From: Liolophura sinensis
Taxonomy: Eukaryota > Mollusca > Polyplacophora > Chitonida > Chitonidae
Length of the DNA stretch: 60,000 nt
NCBI RefSeq assembly: GCF_032854445.1
Contig: NC_088301.1
Location: forward strand, 52,627,187 to 52,687,186
Reading direction: 5' to 3'
The notes under the pieces were generated by a model. It did not search any database and was not told where the DNA came from. It worked only from the letters and a program-made list of their open reading frames with translations. A program made the translations under genes and the position numbers. How positions within the stretch are numbered: position 1 is the first letter of the stretch; each line of letters opens with the position of its first letter. Positions 1 to 10,015 of this stretch are shown here, one piece after another.

Positions 1-290
1 CATATGTGTTCGACACAAAGCTGGTCTAAGATGTAAATAATGCTTTTATGATTGTGCTGTTGCACGTTTCGAAGTTCACTTAGCCAAAAACGATCTTGTC
101 ATAAATGCTATCAGTTGTCTGTAACAGGTAAAGGTTATCTGGAGACCATTGAGGAGAACATGAAAAGACAGCTGTACATATTTTGGAATATTAAAAATGG
201 CTTTGGAAAAATAATGATTTGACCACAATAAACATATTGTGTTAAATCTTATGTGCACCACACCAAGCTGTGGTGTACTTTTCCATGCAG
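1..290. other. Sequence upstream of the SLC6 first coding exon
   Basis: No coding signal. 'ttttccatgcag' at 279-290 is a plausible splice acceptor, so this stretch may be intron or promoter. I see no TATA box or CpG cluster in it. Confidence 0.3.
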
Positions 291-322
291 GTACTACTTC
301 AGCCACGAATGAAGAATCCAGA

Positions 323-506
323 ATGTCTGTGTTGCTGAATGAGCTGTCGACAGACATTCAAAAAGTGACTCAGGACAAACAGAACGATGGTGAAGAGCGC
401 GAAACTTGGCAAGGTCGATTTGACTTCATCATTTCATGCATAGGGTACTGCGTAGGTCTTGGTAATGTGTGGAAATTTCCATACCTTTGCTACAAGAATG
501 GAGGAG
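323..506 (+). CDS. SLC6 exon 1: N-terminus and most of TM1
   Basis: The cytoplasmic N-tail (residues 1-28, acidic/polar) leads into [13 protein letters not shown] and TM1. The unwound TM1 centre [14 protein letters not shown] gives the Na+ and substrate contacts in this fold. The donor GGAG|gtaagt is at 507, in phase 1. The exon body may begin at 291 after 'ttccatgcag', making 291-322 untranslated sequence or N-terminal coding continued from an earlier exon. Confidence 0.9.
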
Positions 507-3500
507 GTAAGTTACCTTTTCATCCATGCTGTATAATCCACCTCAGACACATAATTCTCACATAGATAGCCTATCTAGCTGCATAAAAAAACTTGCCATT
601 GCTTTGTAGAATTTATGCCATAAAAGTTATGATACCAGACGAGAATATTACTTGTGTAATAAGGAAGGAAACCGTGTAATGTGTTTAAGATTACAAATAG
701 TTAATTTGTGTGTCATGGAGGAATGTTGTTCATATTTAACTACACCGTCCTTGTTTTGATATGTATGTATATCAATATCTGTGTTACTATAAGGCTTACT
801 GTACACCCTACCCCATGAATGTGCTTTGTTAAAGGAAAAGCATCGTCAGATTAAGTACTGAAAATCACAGCTTACAGTTCTTTTAATCATACCTATCTTT
901 TTAAAAGATAGAATTTAATGCATCTGCCATATGCGTGTACACCAAATTTGGTGTAGATACCCTTTCTCTGACTTGTAGGCGCATTTCTCATCCCTTACGT
1001 CACTACAGTCATCCTAGCAGGAATGCCTATGTACTTCCTTGAGCTGGCATTGGGCCAGTTCTATCGCAAAGGGGCTCTTGGCATCTGGAGTAGAATGCCT
1101 GCCTTCAAAGGTGAGTACACAGTTGTATTCACGATAATCCAAAGCCACATTCCACAAAAAATATTATAACGTTATATTATGAAAATATGTGCGTGCAGGT
1201 TTCAACATTCGCTGCATCTTTGTGCAATAGCTTGTCCCATTTCTTGAAAAAAGTGAAAACAAATTAATTCAGTAAAACAATACGTATATTTCAGTACAAC
1301 GCATGTGTTTTCATGATAAATTTTATTTGATTGAAAAAGATTTATCATATCCACCATTTATTACTGTGTAACATTTTACGTACAAACACAAAAATTGTTT
1401 TCCTTTGTATATTTTTTTCAGTTTCAGCCTACAAGTATTCTATACATTATGTTAGTAATTCTAATTCAGTAATGTGCTTTTTTGCAGGTGTGGGTTTCTC
1501 GTTCATTGTTATCACATGTTGGTTGAACATGTACTACACTGTCATTATGGCATGGTCTTTGTGGTACATGTTCCATTCATTTCGTTTGACCTTACCCTGG
1601 GTAACCTGTGACAATTCGTGGAATACAGACGCGTGCCTGGCCAGCTTTGCTGATCGTCCTTCAGCTTGTGTAAATATTACGTCAAGGATCAACGCTTCCG
1701 ACTCTTACAAGACATCGTTTGGAAACGCGACAGGTGCTTGTGTCAATGGATCGGCTAGGAATTCGTCTGTTCAGTATGAGTCCCCGGAAATACAATTTTG
1801 GTTGTAAGTGCCCTTGCATTATTAAAAAACAAAAGGATGTTGTTAAAAATATAAGCGCACCTGTATCTTCAAATAAAAATTATTTTTATCAGGTGAGTCA
1901 CAAGTTTCGTAGTGCGCCTGTGGTGATTGTGAAATTGAAGTGAAAATTCCTCTTGCAATACTCCAAAGATATTGCTGTATTGAAATTGACAGCGAAAGTA
2001 AACCCTAACCAATTTCACCAAATTGTTTTTTCAACCTTATCCTGAAGTGCTTTAAAATGGAATTACCTTTTACCCAGAAGGTATTCAAGCATACCAAAGT
2101 ATCAAGAACCTCTTAAAGTTAAGAAAAAACTTTAATTAACGAATGTTTGCTGTAATTATGAACCTTTCATTTAGCAAACGTCTATGATTTTCCAGTCGCT
2201 ACACATTGTGGCAGAGCTCCAGTATTAGTGAACCCGGTCTGGTACACTGGAAAATGGCACTGTTGCTGTTACTTGTTTGGATTATCTGCTACTTTTGCAT
2301 TTGGAAAGGTATCAAATGGAGCGGAAAGGTAAACTCCATTTATCGTAAAGTTCGATTCGCCAATTAAACTTACGAATACCATATGAAAACCACTAGTGGC
2401 TTTATTCTGTTGCTTTGATGAGCAAGACTTAATAGTATATAGCTGTCCTTATGTACAGAAACATATGTAAATATTCAAACCATAGAAGACCTCAAATAAA
2501 TTTATTTTCACTTCAAGAACAGGAAATCTTTACAACTGCTGCAAGCTTTCTTGTTGAACTAGGCAACGTAAGGGAAGAAGGACTTTGTCATTTTCAGATA
2601 ATTTACCTGACAGCCTTGCTGCCATATGCACTCATGTTGGTTCTCCTTGTTCGTGGAGCCACACTACCAGGTGCTGGGGAAGGAATTAAATTTTACCTGT
2701 ATCCCCAACTCCATAGATTGGCCGATTCCCAGGTAACATATAAAACTACATTGACTAAATGTTCAAACCAGAGAATGTATCTTTGAAACGTAATACGCAT
2801 GAATAGTGTAACTGTATAATTAAAACTTATGCAAGTTATGCAAGCATAAAAACTTTTAGGGTTTTTTCACTAATCTATTGTGGAAAACAGTACTACTGAA
2901 TAGGACCGCTGTGCATGAGCTTTTCATGAAATATGATTTGTGCCATCGCTTCGAATTATGATACCTTTTCTATTGTCGTAATACTAGGATTGTTGATGTA
3001 GATGACAATGAGGACGCAGCGCAGTGAAATTGTCACTGAAAAAAGGTTTCTAAAATGGTTAGCATGTAGATTTTTTCTTTTCCTTCAAAAAACAATAATA
3101 AATTTATTTAAAAAACAAAACAAAAAAGTTAAATGAACTTCCCACAAATAAAAAATGTATAATGAAAAATCTTTAGAATTTAAGAAAGTGATACTGACTG
3201 TAGGAACAAAAACTTAAAATGTCGGCAATCTTAAACAATTGCTCCCCTTATATAACGCAAAACTACATATGTAACACCACACTTTTGCATTCAACTGATA
3301 ATACTGCGTCAATTTAATTTCTCTTTCTTTGGTCTGAAGAATAGGATCTATGTTTTTTCTTTTAAGAAATTTTAAGACAATTCAAGAAAAATTAATTGAA
3401 TTAATGCTTCTTGGATGCAGTAGAAAAATGCCTTCCATTGTTTAAAAATCAAGTATATCTGTATTTGGTTCCAAACATGTATTTGAATTCATAGTCTAAA

Positions 3501-6500
3501 TAGTCTGGTAATGCAATCTTGATAGTTTAGGTCAGCTTATGTATTCGGACATCTGGTTCGGTATTTATTCCAGGTGTGGGTGGACGCCGCGTCTCAGGTG
3601 TTCTATTCCACCGGTGTGGGATTTGGCGCAGTGATCGTCATGGGTAGTTACAACAAGAGGAGCCATAACATGCACAAGTTAGTTGTCCTTGCCTTTCACT
3701 GTTTTCCTCTTTATGCAAGACTCATAATCCATCGTGAAACTTTTTTTTCTTCACACCATTATAAAGTTATCGCTCATTACATCAATCCATCGTGATGTCT
3801 TAACTGGCCCTAAATCTTTTTTACTTTACGGTAGGTCTGCTATCGTGGTGGCAACTATTAACAGTTGCACCAGCATAACAGTGGGCTTCGCCATCTTTTG
3901 CATCCTAGGATTTATGGCACACACCCTGGGGACCTCAGTTGCTGACGTGAGTGCGTCAGGTAGGCAGATACGAAGGATCCATTTACTGTGTTTAGAGGCG
4001 ATAAGATTCACTCCTGTTGAGAAATTTAAATGACGTGTTGGTCAATGAGCAATGCTGTATTATTGAGAGTAAAGTAATATCTTAATCATTCAGAGAATAA
4101 TGTACATTCTCTGTTAACTTATTTCTTATTTTATCATATATGTTACGGATTGTTCTTGTTTATCTGTTTCTTATGATCAATCGTGTATCACTTTTCACTA
4201 GGTCCTGGGCTGGCTTTTATTGTTTATCCATCTGCCCTGTCTCAACTACCCGCGGCTCCGATCTGGGCTAGTTTATTCTTCATCATGCTCTTTGTGGTGG
4301 GGTTAGACACACAGGTCAGTGGACGCATTGAACCCTACGGCAAGACGTTAAACGTCATTAAAAATAAATAAATAAACTGATGCAGTTTTTCTAATTTCAA
4401 TTCTAAGCTGTGTTACACAATGTTGCAGATAATGCGTTAAACACTATCTTGATATATATTAGCTGGATGTGTATATCATTGCTGCGATTTATCTATAATA
4501 TTCATCACTCGTGGTAGAAGTTGGAGAAAAGTGTTCTGGTCTTCGTTTATTAATATAGAAGTCTAAAAACGAAAATTGTATAAACTGAAAGAATATATCA
4601 CTTTGTTCTTCATAGTTTTGCATGATGGAAGGTTTCTTCGCGTCAATTATCGATGAATTCCCAAAGATGCTCAGGAGACGCCGCAAGATGTTTATTGCAG
4701 TTACCTGTCTGTTGTCTTACTTAGTGGGATTGAGCATAGTTACTCAGGTAAAACTGCGAAAAGTTTTAATACAAAAATTAACTAAGGATGGGTTTTAGCA
4801 CACCGTGTTTGATTTTTAACACATTATCAGACTGAATCTTTAAAAAAAAAAATGCGTCGCTGTATGGAAAATCTCCATTGTATTTAAACATGAATATTCT
4901 TTATATCCTTTTTAAATCCTAAATATCATCTGTATCACAATAGTTATAAGATCAGAAGAGTATTTTCAGGCATGCTACTGTAGTTTACTTCCTGCCTTCA
5001 GGGAGGAATCTATGTCTTCCAGCTGTTTGATTGGTATGCTGGGTCACGAATCTGTCTCTTGTTTGTGGTGTTCTTTGAAAGCGTCGCAGTAGGTTGGTTT
5101 TACGGTAAGTTGTGTGGCTTTTATAAAGTGACCACATAGTTGGGAATGTTTATATGTGACAATTTGGGGATGAGTATACCTGTGCAGGTGTAATCATAGT
5201 GTAACCTTAATATGGTTTATATTTATTTATTTATTTATTTGATTGGTGTTTTACGCGGTACTCAAGAATATTTCACTTATACGACGGCGGCCAGCATTAT
5301 GGTGTGAGGAAACCGGGCAGAGACCGGGGGAAAATATGGTTTATTAGAGATATACGCTTGGCCTTGGCTTTTTGACCTGGTTATGTACATGTACATGAAT
5401 GTCCATAAATAACCAATTTCTATTTGATTTAACAAAATATCAGTGTACCGTTGCTATGTTGATATTCATCCTGCCAGATTAAAAGTGAGTGTTGTCCGAC
5501 TTCAAGAATAGTAAATAAAAAGATCGAGGTGAATCTGACCAAAAATTATGTATTTGTCATTTTCCTTTACAGGCGCAGAGAGGTTTTACCAAAACATCGA
5601 ACAGATGATTGGTTTCAGACCCAGCCCAATCTTCAAATATTGCTGGATCGTGACAACACCTTTAATTTGCGCCGTAAGAGGTCTCCTTTATTTACTTATT
5701 TGATTTGTCTAAAGCTTCCATTTACGTTTTTGAGTCCTTACGTTGTGTACTTTTAATGGCTAAACACAGCCCTCATAAAGCTTGTAGCATAGTAAAGTGC
5801 TGAATGTAGGTGTTTTAAGTAATACTTTTTACCTAGGCTTATTAAATCCCAATAAGGTCCACACCGTATAATAAAGATATGGAGTGTTTTCGCTTCCTAT
5901 TCATATTGTTTTCACACCGTGGTTCTAGAGGCTGTGTGCGTTACTACCATATAAGCATTTATATGAACAGTTAGAATAATACCCTAACTGACAAACGGCC
6001 ATATTGCACAGATTACCATTTGGCAACTATCACACTGTCGTTTCTGTGCTGTGTTATAGGACTGCATAATCACACCGACGTAGACTCGTCGTTTTTAATC
6101 GAAAATATTATAGTTTAGCTTTCGCGCGAAATCTTTTAACATCAATGGAACAGCAAAATTAGCGATCTCTAGATCCGGTTCTAAACAACTGTAACCTGTT
6201 TTATTGTAATCCGTGCATGTCTTTGTATTTTGTGTTCAAACTTCCTTCGTCTACAGGGCGTCTTCCTGTTTAGCTTGGTGGGGTACAAAGCAGTGACTTA
6301 CCAGGGGAAGGGATACCCTAACTGGGCGGAGATCGTGGGCTGGTTGCTTACATTGTCGTCCACTTTGTGCATACCTGCAGGAATGATCATCCAGCTGATC
6401 AAGGCTGAAGGACCCTTGCGAATGGTGAGAACTCAGCATTAATGCCCCGCTGTACCAATATGATTTAGGCCTCTATCATCCAAATTACGGATTAACTGCA

Positions 6501-6893
6501 GAAATTAGCACTTATGGTGTGAATGATTTTCTAATGAAAAAATGATACTAAACGTTTATAGTTGAGACAGAGAAGTTCACGTATTCAGCCTGAATCAGGA
6601 AATTAATTATGTATGTGTAGATTAAAATATTATTCAGTAAAAATGTTATCCTGTAGCCTCTTGAACAGTACTATTGCCAGTTATGCCACGTATAATCAAT
6701 TGGCCTAGAATAAAATAAGGCAAGAATGTTGTTGTGGCTCTGATCGATCTGTTGTAAGACCAATCATTCAATCAATCAATCAAGCTGTTGTCCATATGCT
6801 ATTTATCATCATCAGAGAATTAGGACCTCCTTCTTTCCTCCTGACATCAGTGAAGATGACATTCCGGAAAAGGTGCCGTTTGATATAAACTAA
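323..6893 (+). CDS. SLC6-family Na+/Cl- dependent transporter, complete 13-exon gene
   Basis: Coding exons are 323-506, 979-1110, 1488-1803, 2196-2328, 2598-2732, 3574-3677, 3835-3959, 4202-4314, 4616-4747, 5002-5104, 5573-5673, 6257-6424 and 6816-6893. They sum to 1824 nt, i.e. 607 residues plus TAA, with every intron GT-AG and every phase compatible. The product is a 12-TM plasma-membrane symporter of the neurotransmitter:sodium symporter fold, of usual family length. Visible landmarks: TM1 [16 protein letters not shown]3 [14 protein letters not shown]4-5 YFCIWKG, TM6 [14 protein letters not shown]7 INSCTS (chloride-site Asn and Ser present), TM8 GLDTQ (Na2-site Asp present) and TM10 QLFDWY. 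The TM3 segment and the long N-glycosylated loop resemble GABA/glycine/creatine-type carriers, but the substrate cannot be read from sequence. TM1 has Lys51 where the family almost always has Arg. The ATG at 323 has a good context (A at -3). The frame stays open upstream through a possible acceptor at 289-290, so a further upstream exon is possible. Confidence 0.93.
979..1110 (+). CDS. SLC6 exon 2: end of TM1 loop and TM2
   Basis: Acceptor acttgtag|G. It encodes [20 protein letters not shown] followed by [17 protein letters not shown], the highly conserved TM2/IL1 region of SLC6 proteins. Donor AAAG|gtgagt. Confidence 0.93.
1488..1803 (+). CDS. SLC6 exon 3: TM3 and glycosylated extracellular loop 2
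   Basis: TM3 holds [12 protein letters not shown], including the substrate-site Tyr of the family. It is followed by [15 protein letters not shown], the start of EL2 with the usual disulfide cysteine pair. The loop then has five N-glycosylation sequons (NIT, NAS, NAT, NGS, NSS) and two additional cysteines (in SACVN and GACVN). It ends SPEIQFWL, the family hallmark before TM4. Confidence 0.92.
2196..2328 (+). CDS. SLC6 exon 4: TM4
   Basis: Acceptor gattttccag. It encodes [20 protein letters not shown] and then [11 protein letters not shown], a near-invariant TM4/TM5 junction in the family. Donor AAAG|gtaaac. Confidence 0.92.
2598..2732 (+). CDS. SLC6 exon 5: TM5 and EL3
   Basis: Phase 0-0, 45 codons. 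It encodes [20 protein letters not shown], followed by the [15 protein letters not shown] loop that precedes TM6. Confidence 0.92.
3574..3677 (+). CDS. SLC6 exon 6: TM6
   Basis: It encodes [20 protein letters not shown] and then [12 protein letters not shown]. The Ser after the aromatic pair is the conserved Na1/Cl- ligand. The aromatic lid position usually read as Phe is Tyr311 here (FYS rather than FFS). Donor CACAA|gttagt. Confidence 0.9.
3835..3959 (+). CDS. SLC6 exon 7: TM7 and start of EL4
   Basis: Acceptor tttacggtag. INSCTS supplies the conserved Asn and Ser of the chloride site. It is followed by FCILGFMAH and the EL4 start [10 protein letters not shown]. Donor TCAG|gtaggc. Confidence 0.9.
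4202..4314 (+). CDS. SLC6 exon 8: EL4 and TM8
   Basis: It encodes [17 protein letters not shown], the EL4 signature, then [15 protein letters not shown]. The Asp-Thr pair in TM8 corresponds to the Na2 ligands. Donor ACACAG|gtcagt. Confidence 0.92.
4616..4747 (+). CDS. SLC6 exon 9: end of TM8 and TM9
   Basis: Phase 0-0, 44 codons. It encodes [20 protein letters not shown], a basic RRRRK-type intracellular loop and TM9 ([19 protein letters not shown]). Confidence 0.92.
5002..5104 (+). CDS. SLC6 exon 10: TM10
   Basis: It encodes [20 protein letters not shown] and then [15 protein letters not shown]. Asp468 is the outer-gate acidic residue that normally pairs with the TM1 Arg, which is Lys51 in this protein. 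Confidence 0.92.
5221..5332 (-). repeat. 5'-truncated SINE (family A) in SLC6 intron 10
   Basis: Read on the plus strand the copy starts with (ATTT)n, then 'gattggtgttttacgcgg', then the conserved body to 'agaccgggggaa'. Read on the minus strand it therefore ends in an (AAAT)n tail and lacks the tRNA-like head. The 12-base sequence AATATGGTTTAT occurs on both sides, at 5209-5220 and 5333-5344, as a target-site duplication. Confidence 0.85.
5573..5673 (+). CDS. SLC6 exon 11: IL5 and start of TM11
   Basis: It encodes [19 protein letters not shown] and then [12 protein letters not shown]. It is entered in phase 1 and left in phase 0 with donor GCC|gtaaga. Confidence 0.9.
6257..6424 (+). CDS. 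SLC6 exon 12: TM11-TM12
   Basis: It encodes [20 protein letters not shown], then [16 protein letters not shown] and [19 protein letters not shown], the usual TM12-to-tail sequence. 56 codons, phase 0-0. Confidence 0.92.
6816..6893 (+). CDS. SLC6 exon 13: short C-terminal tail and stop
   Basis: It encodes [17 protein letters not shown] and then EKVPFDIN with TAA at 6891-6893. The cytoplasmic tail is short and acidic. I do not recognise a canonical PDZ-binding C terminus. Confidence 0.85.
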   Translation, partial: RIRTSFFPPDISEDDIPEKVPFDIN

Positions 6894-8930
6894 CTGGACA
6901 TGCAGTAACTTGTGGATAAGGTATGAATATACAACATCATTGCTGGCATAATCATACCGCCCTATAGCATTGAATGGACATCATAGGATGGTGCAATGTA
7001 GAACTTTCATGCATTAATCGTCTGTTTTACAGTCGATCGCCTTCAATTATTACTTTTTCTATTATTTTATCTGGTGTTGCATGTCGATTTTTCGCTTTGC
7101 TATTAGAGAAATCCTTCATATTCCTAGGTGCATATTTACTGCCACAATTCTTAAGGTAATTACTAGTATATTGTCGTTAAGAATCATAGAAAGACTTATG
7201 TATGCTTAAAATTGTCATTATGTTTCCATTATTGATATGAGCATGTTTTACTACTTTTGAAGCCATTTCCTCAGTAGTAGGTAAGACTTAATGACTTTGT
7301 TAAGACTGAAATAGTCAGCAATATGTGTTCTTCTAAAGTAAGCTCACATCGAGCAAGTTGTTCACTATATGTCATATATTTGTCTGAATCCACCACTTTC
7401 ACTTTTGCGGCAGAAGGCTTTTAACTGTACTTGTTTCTGACACGGTGCCCTTTTATGTAATACACTGATCAATTTGGGCAACCAAATAAGAATGTGTAGA
7501 CCTAATGAGACAACCACTAATGATAATGCACAAAGAAATGGGACATATCCGAAGGAAATATAACAGGAAATAAACACATTTAACGTATAAAGGAACAGTC
7601 GTAAGTACTCAGTGCTATGTGGCACAGTTCCATCATTGCTAGTGTAGTCCAGTGTGTGCTAATACTTCTGGTAAGAAGATACTGTTTAGTTTTAAAGTTT
7701 TGTTGATATATTTGAAATGTATTATTCTGACCGCTCATACCTCTAGGGGACGTGTATTGGGAAAACAATACTTTCAGAATGCTGGTTTATTTTTAATTTG
7801 TTATGGGCATAATAAAAAAAAATAACTGATCTGGCTTGGTTCCTTAGATTTATTTATTTATTTATTTGATTGTGTTTTACGACATACTCAAGAATATTTC
7901 ACTTATACGACGGTGGCCAGCATTATGGTGGGAGGAAACCGGGGAAAACCACGACCATGGTTCCTCAGAGACGTTTGCTTTATAATGTGTTGAAACGATG
8001 TAATCTCTTTTGCGCCTCAATCAGGCTGTCTTGTTCACTTTGGAAGACAACTTCAGTGTATGAATGTTAAGCGATAGAACAATAAAGCACTGTTGGAACT
8101 CAGTATATGTAAACCATCTAGATTTAGTTACTGTTAAAAGCAATTGTGTTGGCGAGGGGCTATAGTGAGATAAACGAGAGGCTGAAATGAGGTAAACGAG
8201 ATCCTTGTTTATAGGCCTATGAGACTCAATTTTTACACAACGATATCAAATTCTTATATTCTTTTCAATAACATAAATGGATTGCATCCTTTGATTAGAG
8301 TGAAAGTCATCTGAATATACGGAATTTCCATGAATCAAAAGCCATTTTATAACATAACAGAGGTTACCGATTGTGATGAATTCTGAAGAAATTAACATCA
8401 CTGTAATATATACACCAGTGGAAAATACTGAAGAGTTAGACTATAGACAACTTTTCTTTGGCTAATAATGTCCGCTGACATGAGCTTTATTACTTGAGGG
8501 CAGTTTGACTTTCCCTGTACATATATGCGAAGCGCAGCTAGATATTTCCCTTAGTCTCGCACCAATTCCGTCCCTCCGTGTAAAACTAAGCGTCCTGGTG
8601 TATACTGCTAGCTTGTCAGCCTCCTTTTCCAGCTCAGCGAGTCAAGTCCCATTCTCAACGAAAAGTCCCGTTGAAAAACAAGATCGTAACCTTAACAAAA
8701 CTGTTATCACAAAACCGCGTCTACCATCGTGCATTTTTTCTAAACATGACATAAAAAAACCCTTTTATTCATATGAATGTAAAAATGTCCATAGCTTTGG
8801 ACTCTAGTACTCTCAAAAAATGCTCAAACGTTAAACAGGAAGTCTGTTAAGTTTTAAAGTTTGTTGTCTCAGTGATGCTAGAATGCATTCTGTTATTATA
8901 ACACAATATTTAACACTGTGTACATATAGT
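6894..8930 (+). other. SLC6 3' UTR and intergenic sequence
   Basis: No convincing coding sequence was found. AATAAA hexamers at 7569-7574, 7811-7816 and 8081-8086 are candidate polyadenylation signals for the transporter, with no way to choose between them from sequence alone. A SINE fragment interrupts the stretch at 7849-7957. A Ser-rich open frame at 8505-8807 looks like chance. Confidence 0.4.
7849..7957 (-). repeat. 5'-truncated SINE (family A) downstream of SLC6
   Basis: Same body as the copy at 5221, with an (ATTT)n tail side at 7849-7868. It is flanked by tggttccttaga (7837-7848) and tggttcctcaga (7958-7969), a 12-bp target-site duplication with one mismatch. Confidence 0.82.
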
Positions 8931-8934
8931 CCAA

Positions 8935-10006
8935 CTTCTATTTACGGAAATCCATAAGTGTCATGGTTAAAAAAAAATTTGAGAGTGAAAAAGTTGAACT
9001 TTTTGGTCGACTTTCCTGTGTTGAAATTCAAATATCTTCTGTCGAAATTTCGACCCTTTTTCTCCAAATTTCTATATTTTTTTTCTCGAAATTTCGAATT
9101 TCTGTTCTCCAAATTTCTTTTTTTTTCTCGAAATTTTCGCCATGAGCAAGCTTTTGGCACGAAAAAATACAGTGACAGCGTTAACTTGCATTGTCACTTA
9201 TTATCAGTCATGAACTGCTTATTTGTCCTGTTTCCACGAGTTTAGGGTTGACTCATTTCAACTTTCTCATATCGAAATCTTTCACACAGATCTAGACTCA
9301 CCAGACTGTCGAAATTTCAAGTTTCTTCACTCGAAATTTTGACAACCTGTCAATGACTTTCTGATGACATACAGAGACAAGATATGCAGTAACACACAAG
9401 GAATATGTGCATAGTTTTCTCCAAATACCCATACTAGCACGATGACATCAGAAACTTGAAATTTAGCCGTTTTCTCGAAATTTAGACATCTTTCTCGAAA
9501 TTTCTACTTCCTTCAGGGTCAATCACATGTTCTGATGACACACGCAGACATTGTATACAGCAATATGCAAAGTATGTGTGCATGGTTTGCTCGTAATCGC
9601 GATACCAACTACATGACATAACAAAGTCGAAAAATCAAGAGAAAAAAATTGAAATTTCGCCAAAAAACTGGGGGGAAAAAATGAGGAAAAAAAAAAATTG
9701 AAATTTCGCCATAGGAAAGTCCAAATTTCTTTTTTTTTTTCACAGGGACACAAACAGGCTTCCGTAAATGGACTTCTGTACCTATTTGTATCTGATCCAG
9801 CCTGAAAATTTCACGTCATCATAGTGGTGTGATGAACTGTGCACTATCTACGCATTGAAACAGACATTCGCATACCAGCCGTCAACCAAAACGTGTCAAC
9901 CCTAAACTCCTTGAAACATAGTACAAACAAGCAGTTCATGATTGCTAATAAGTAACGATGCAAGTTAAAGCTCTCACTGCAATTGTTTGGGCCAAGAGCT
10001 TGGTCA
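8935..10006. mobile_element. Fold-back element rich in GAAATTTC palindromes
   Basis: Arms at 9142-9252 and 9893-10006 are inverted copies of each other (roughly 80% identical by eye; both contain the tgaactgctt/rc and tttagggttgac blocks). Between them lie two direct copies of a unit of about 110 bp (9349-9460 and 9518-9631), and a third, more diverged copy appears inverted at about 9795-9890. More than ten variants of TCGAAATTTC or CCAAATTTC punctuate 9020-9730. TTTACGGAA near 8943 and its inverse near 9762 may mark older terminal repeats. No transposase is encoded, so it would be a non-autonomous element or a decayed satellite-like block. Confidence 0.6.
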
Positions 10007-10015
10007 TCCTACATT

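Noticed and set aside
8505-8807. 100-codon Ser-rich plus-strand frame
   Set aside because: No recognisable domain, and its position just past the SLC6 3' region fits chance.
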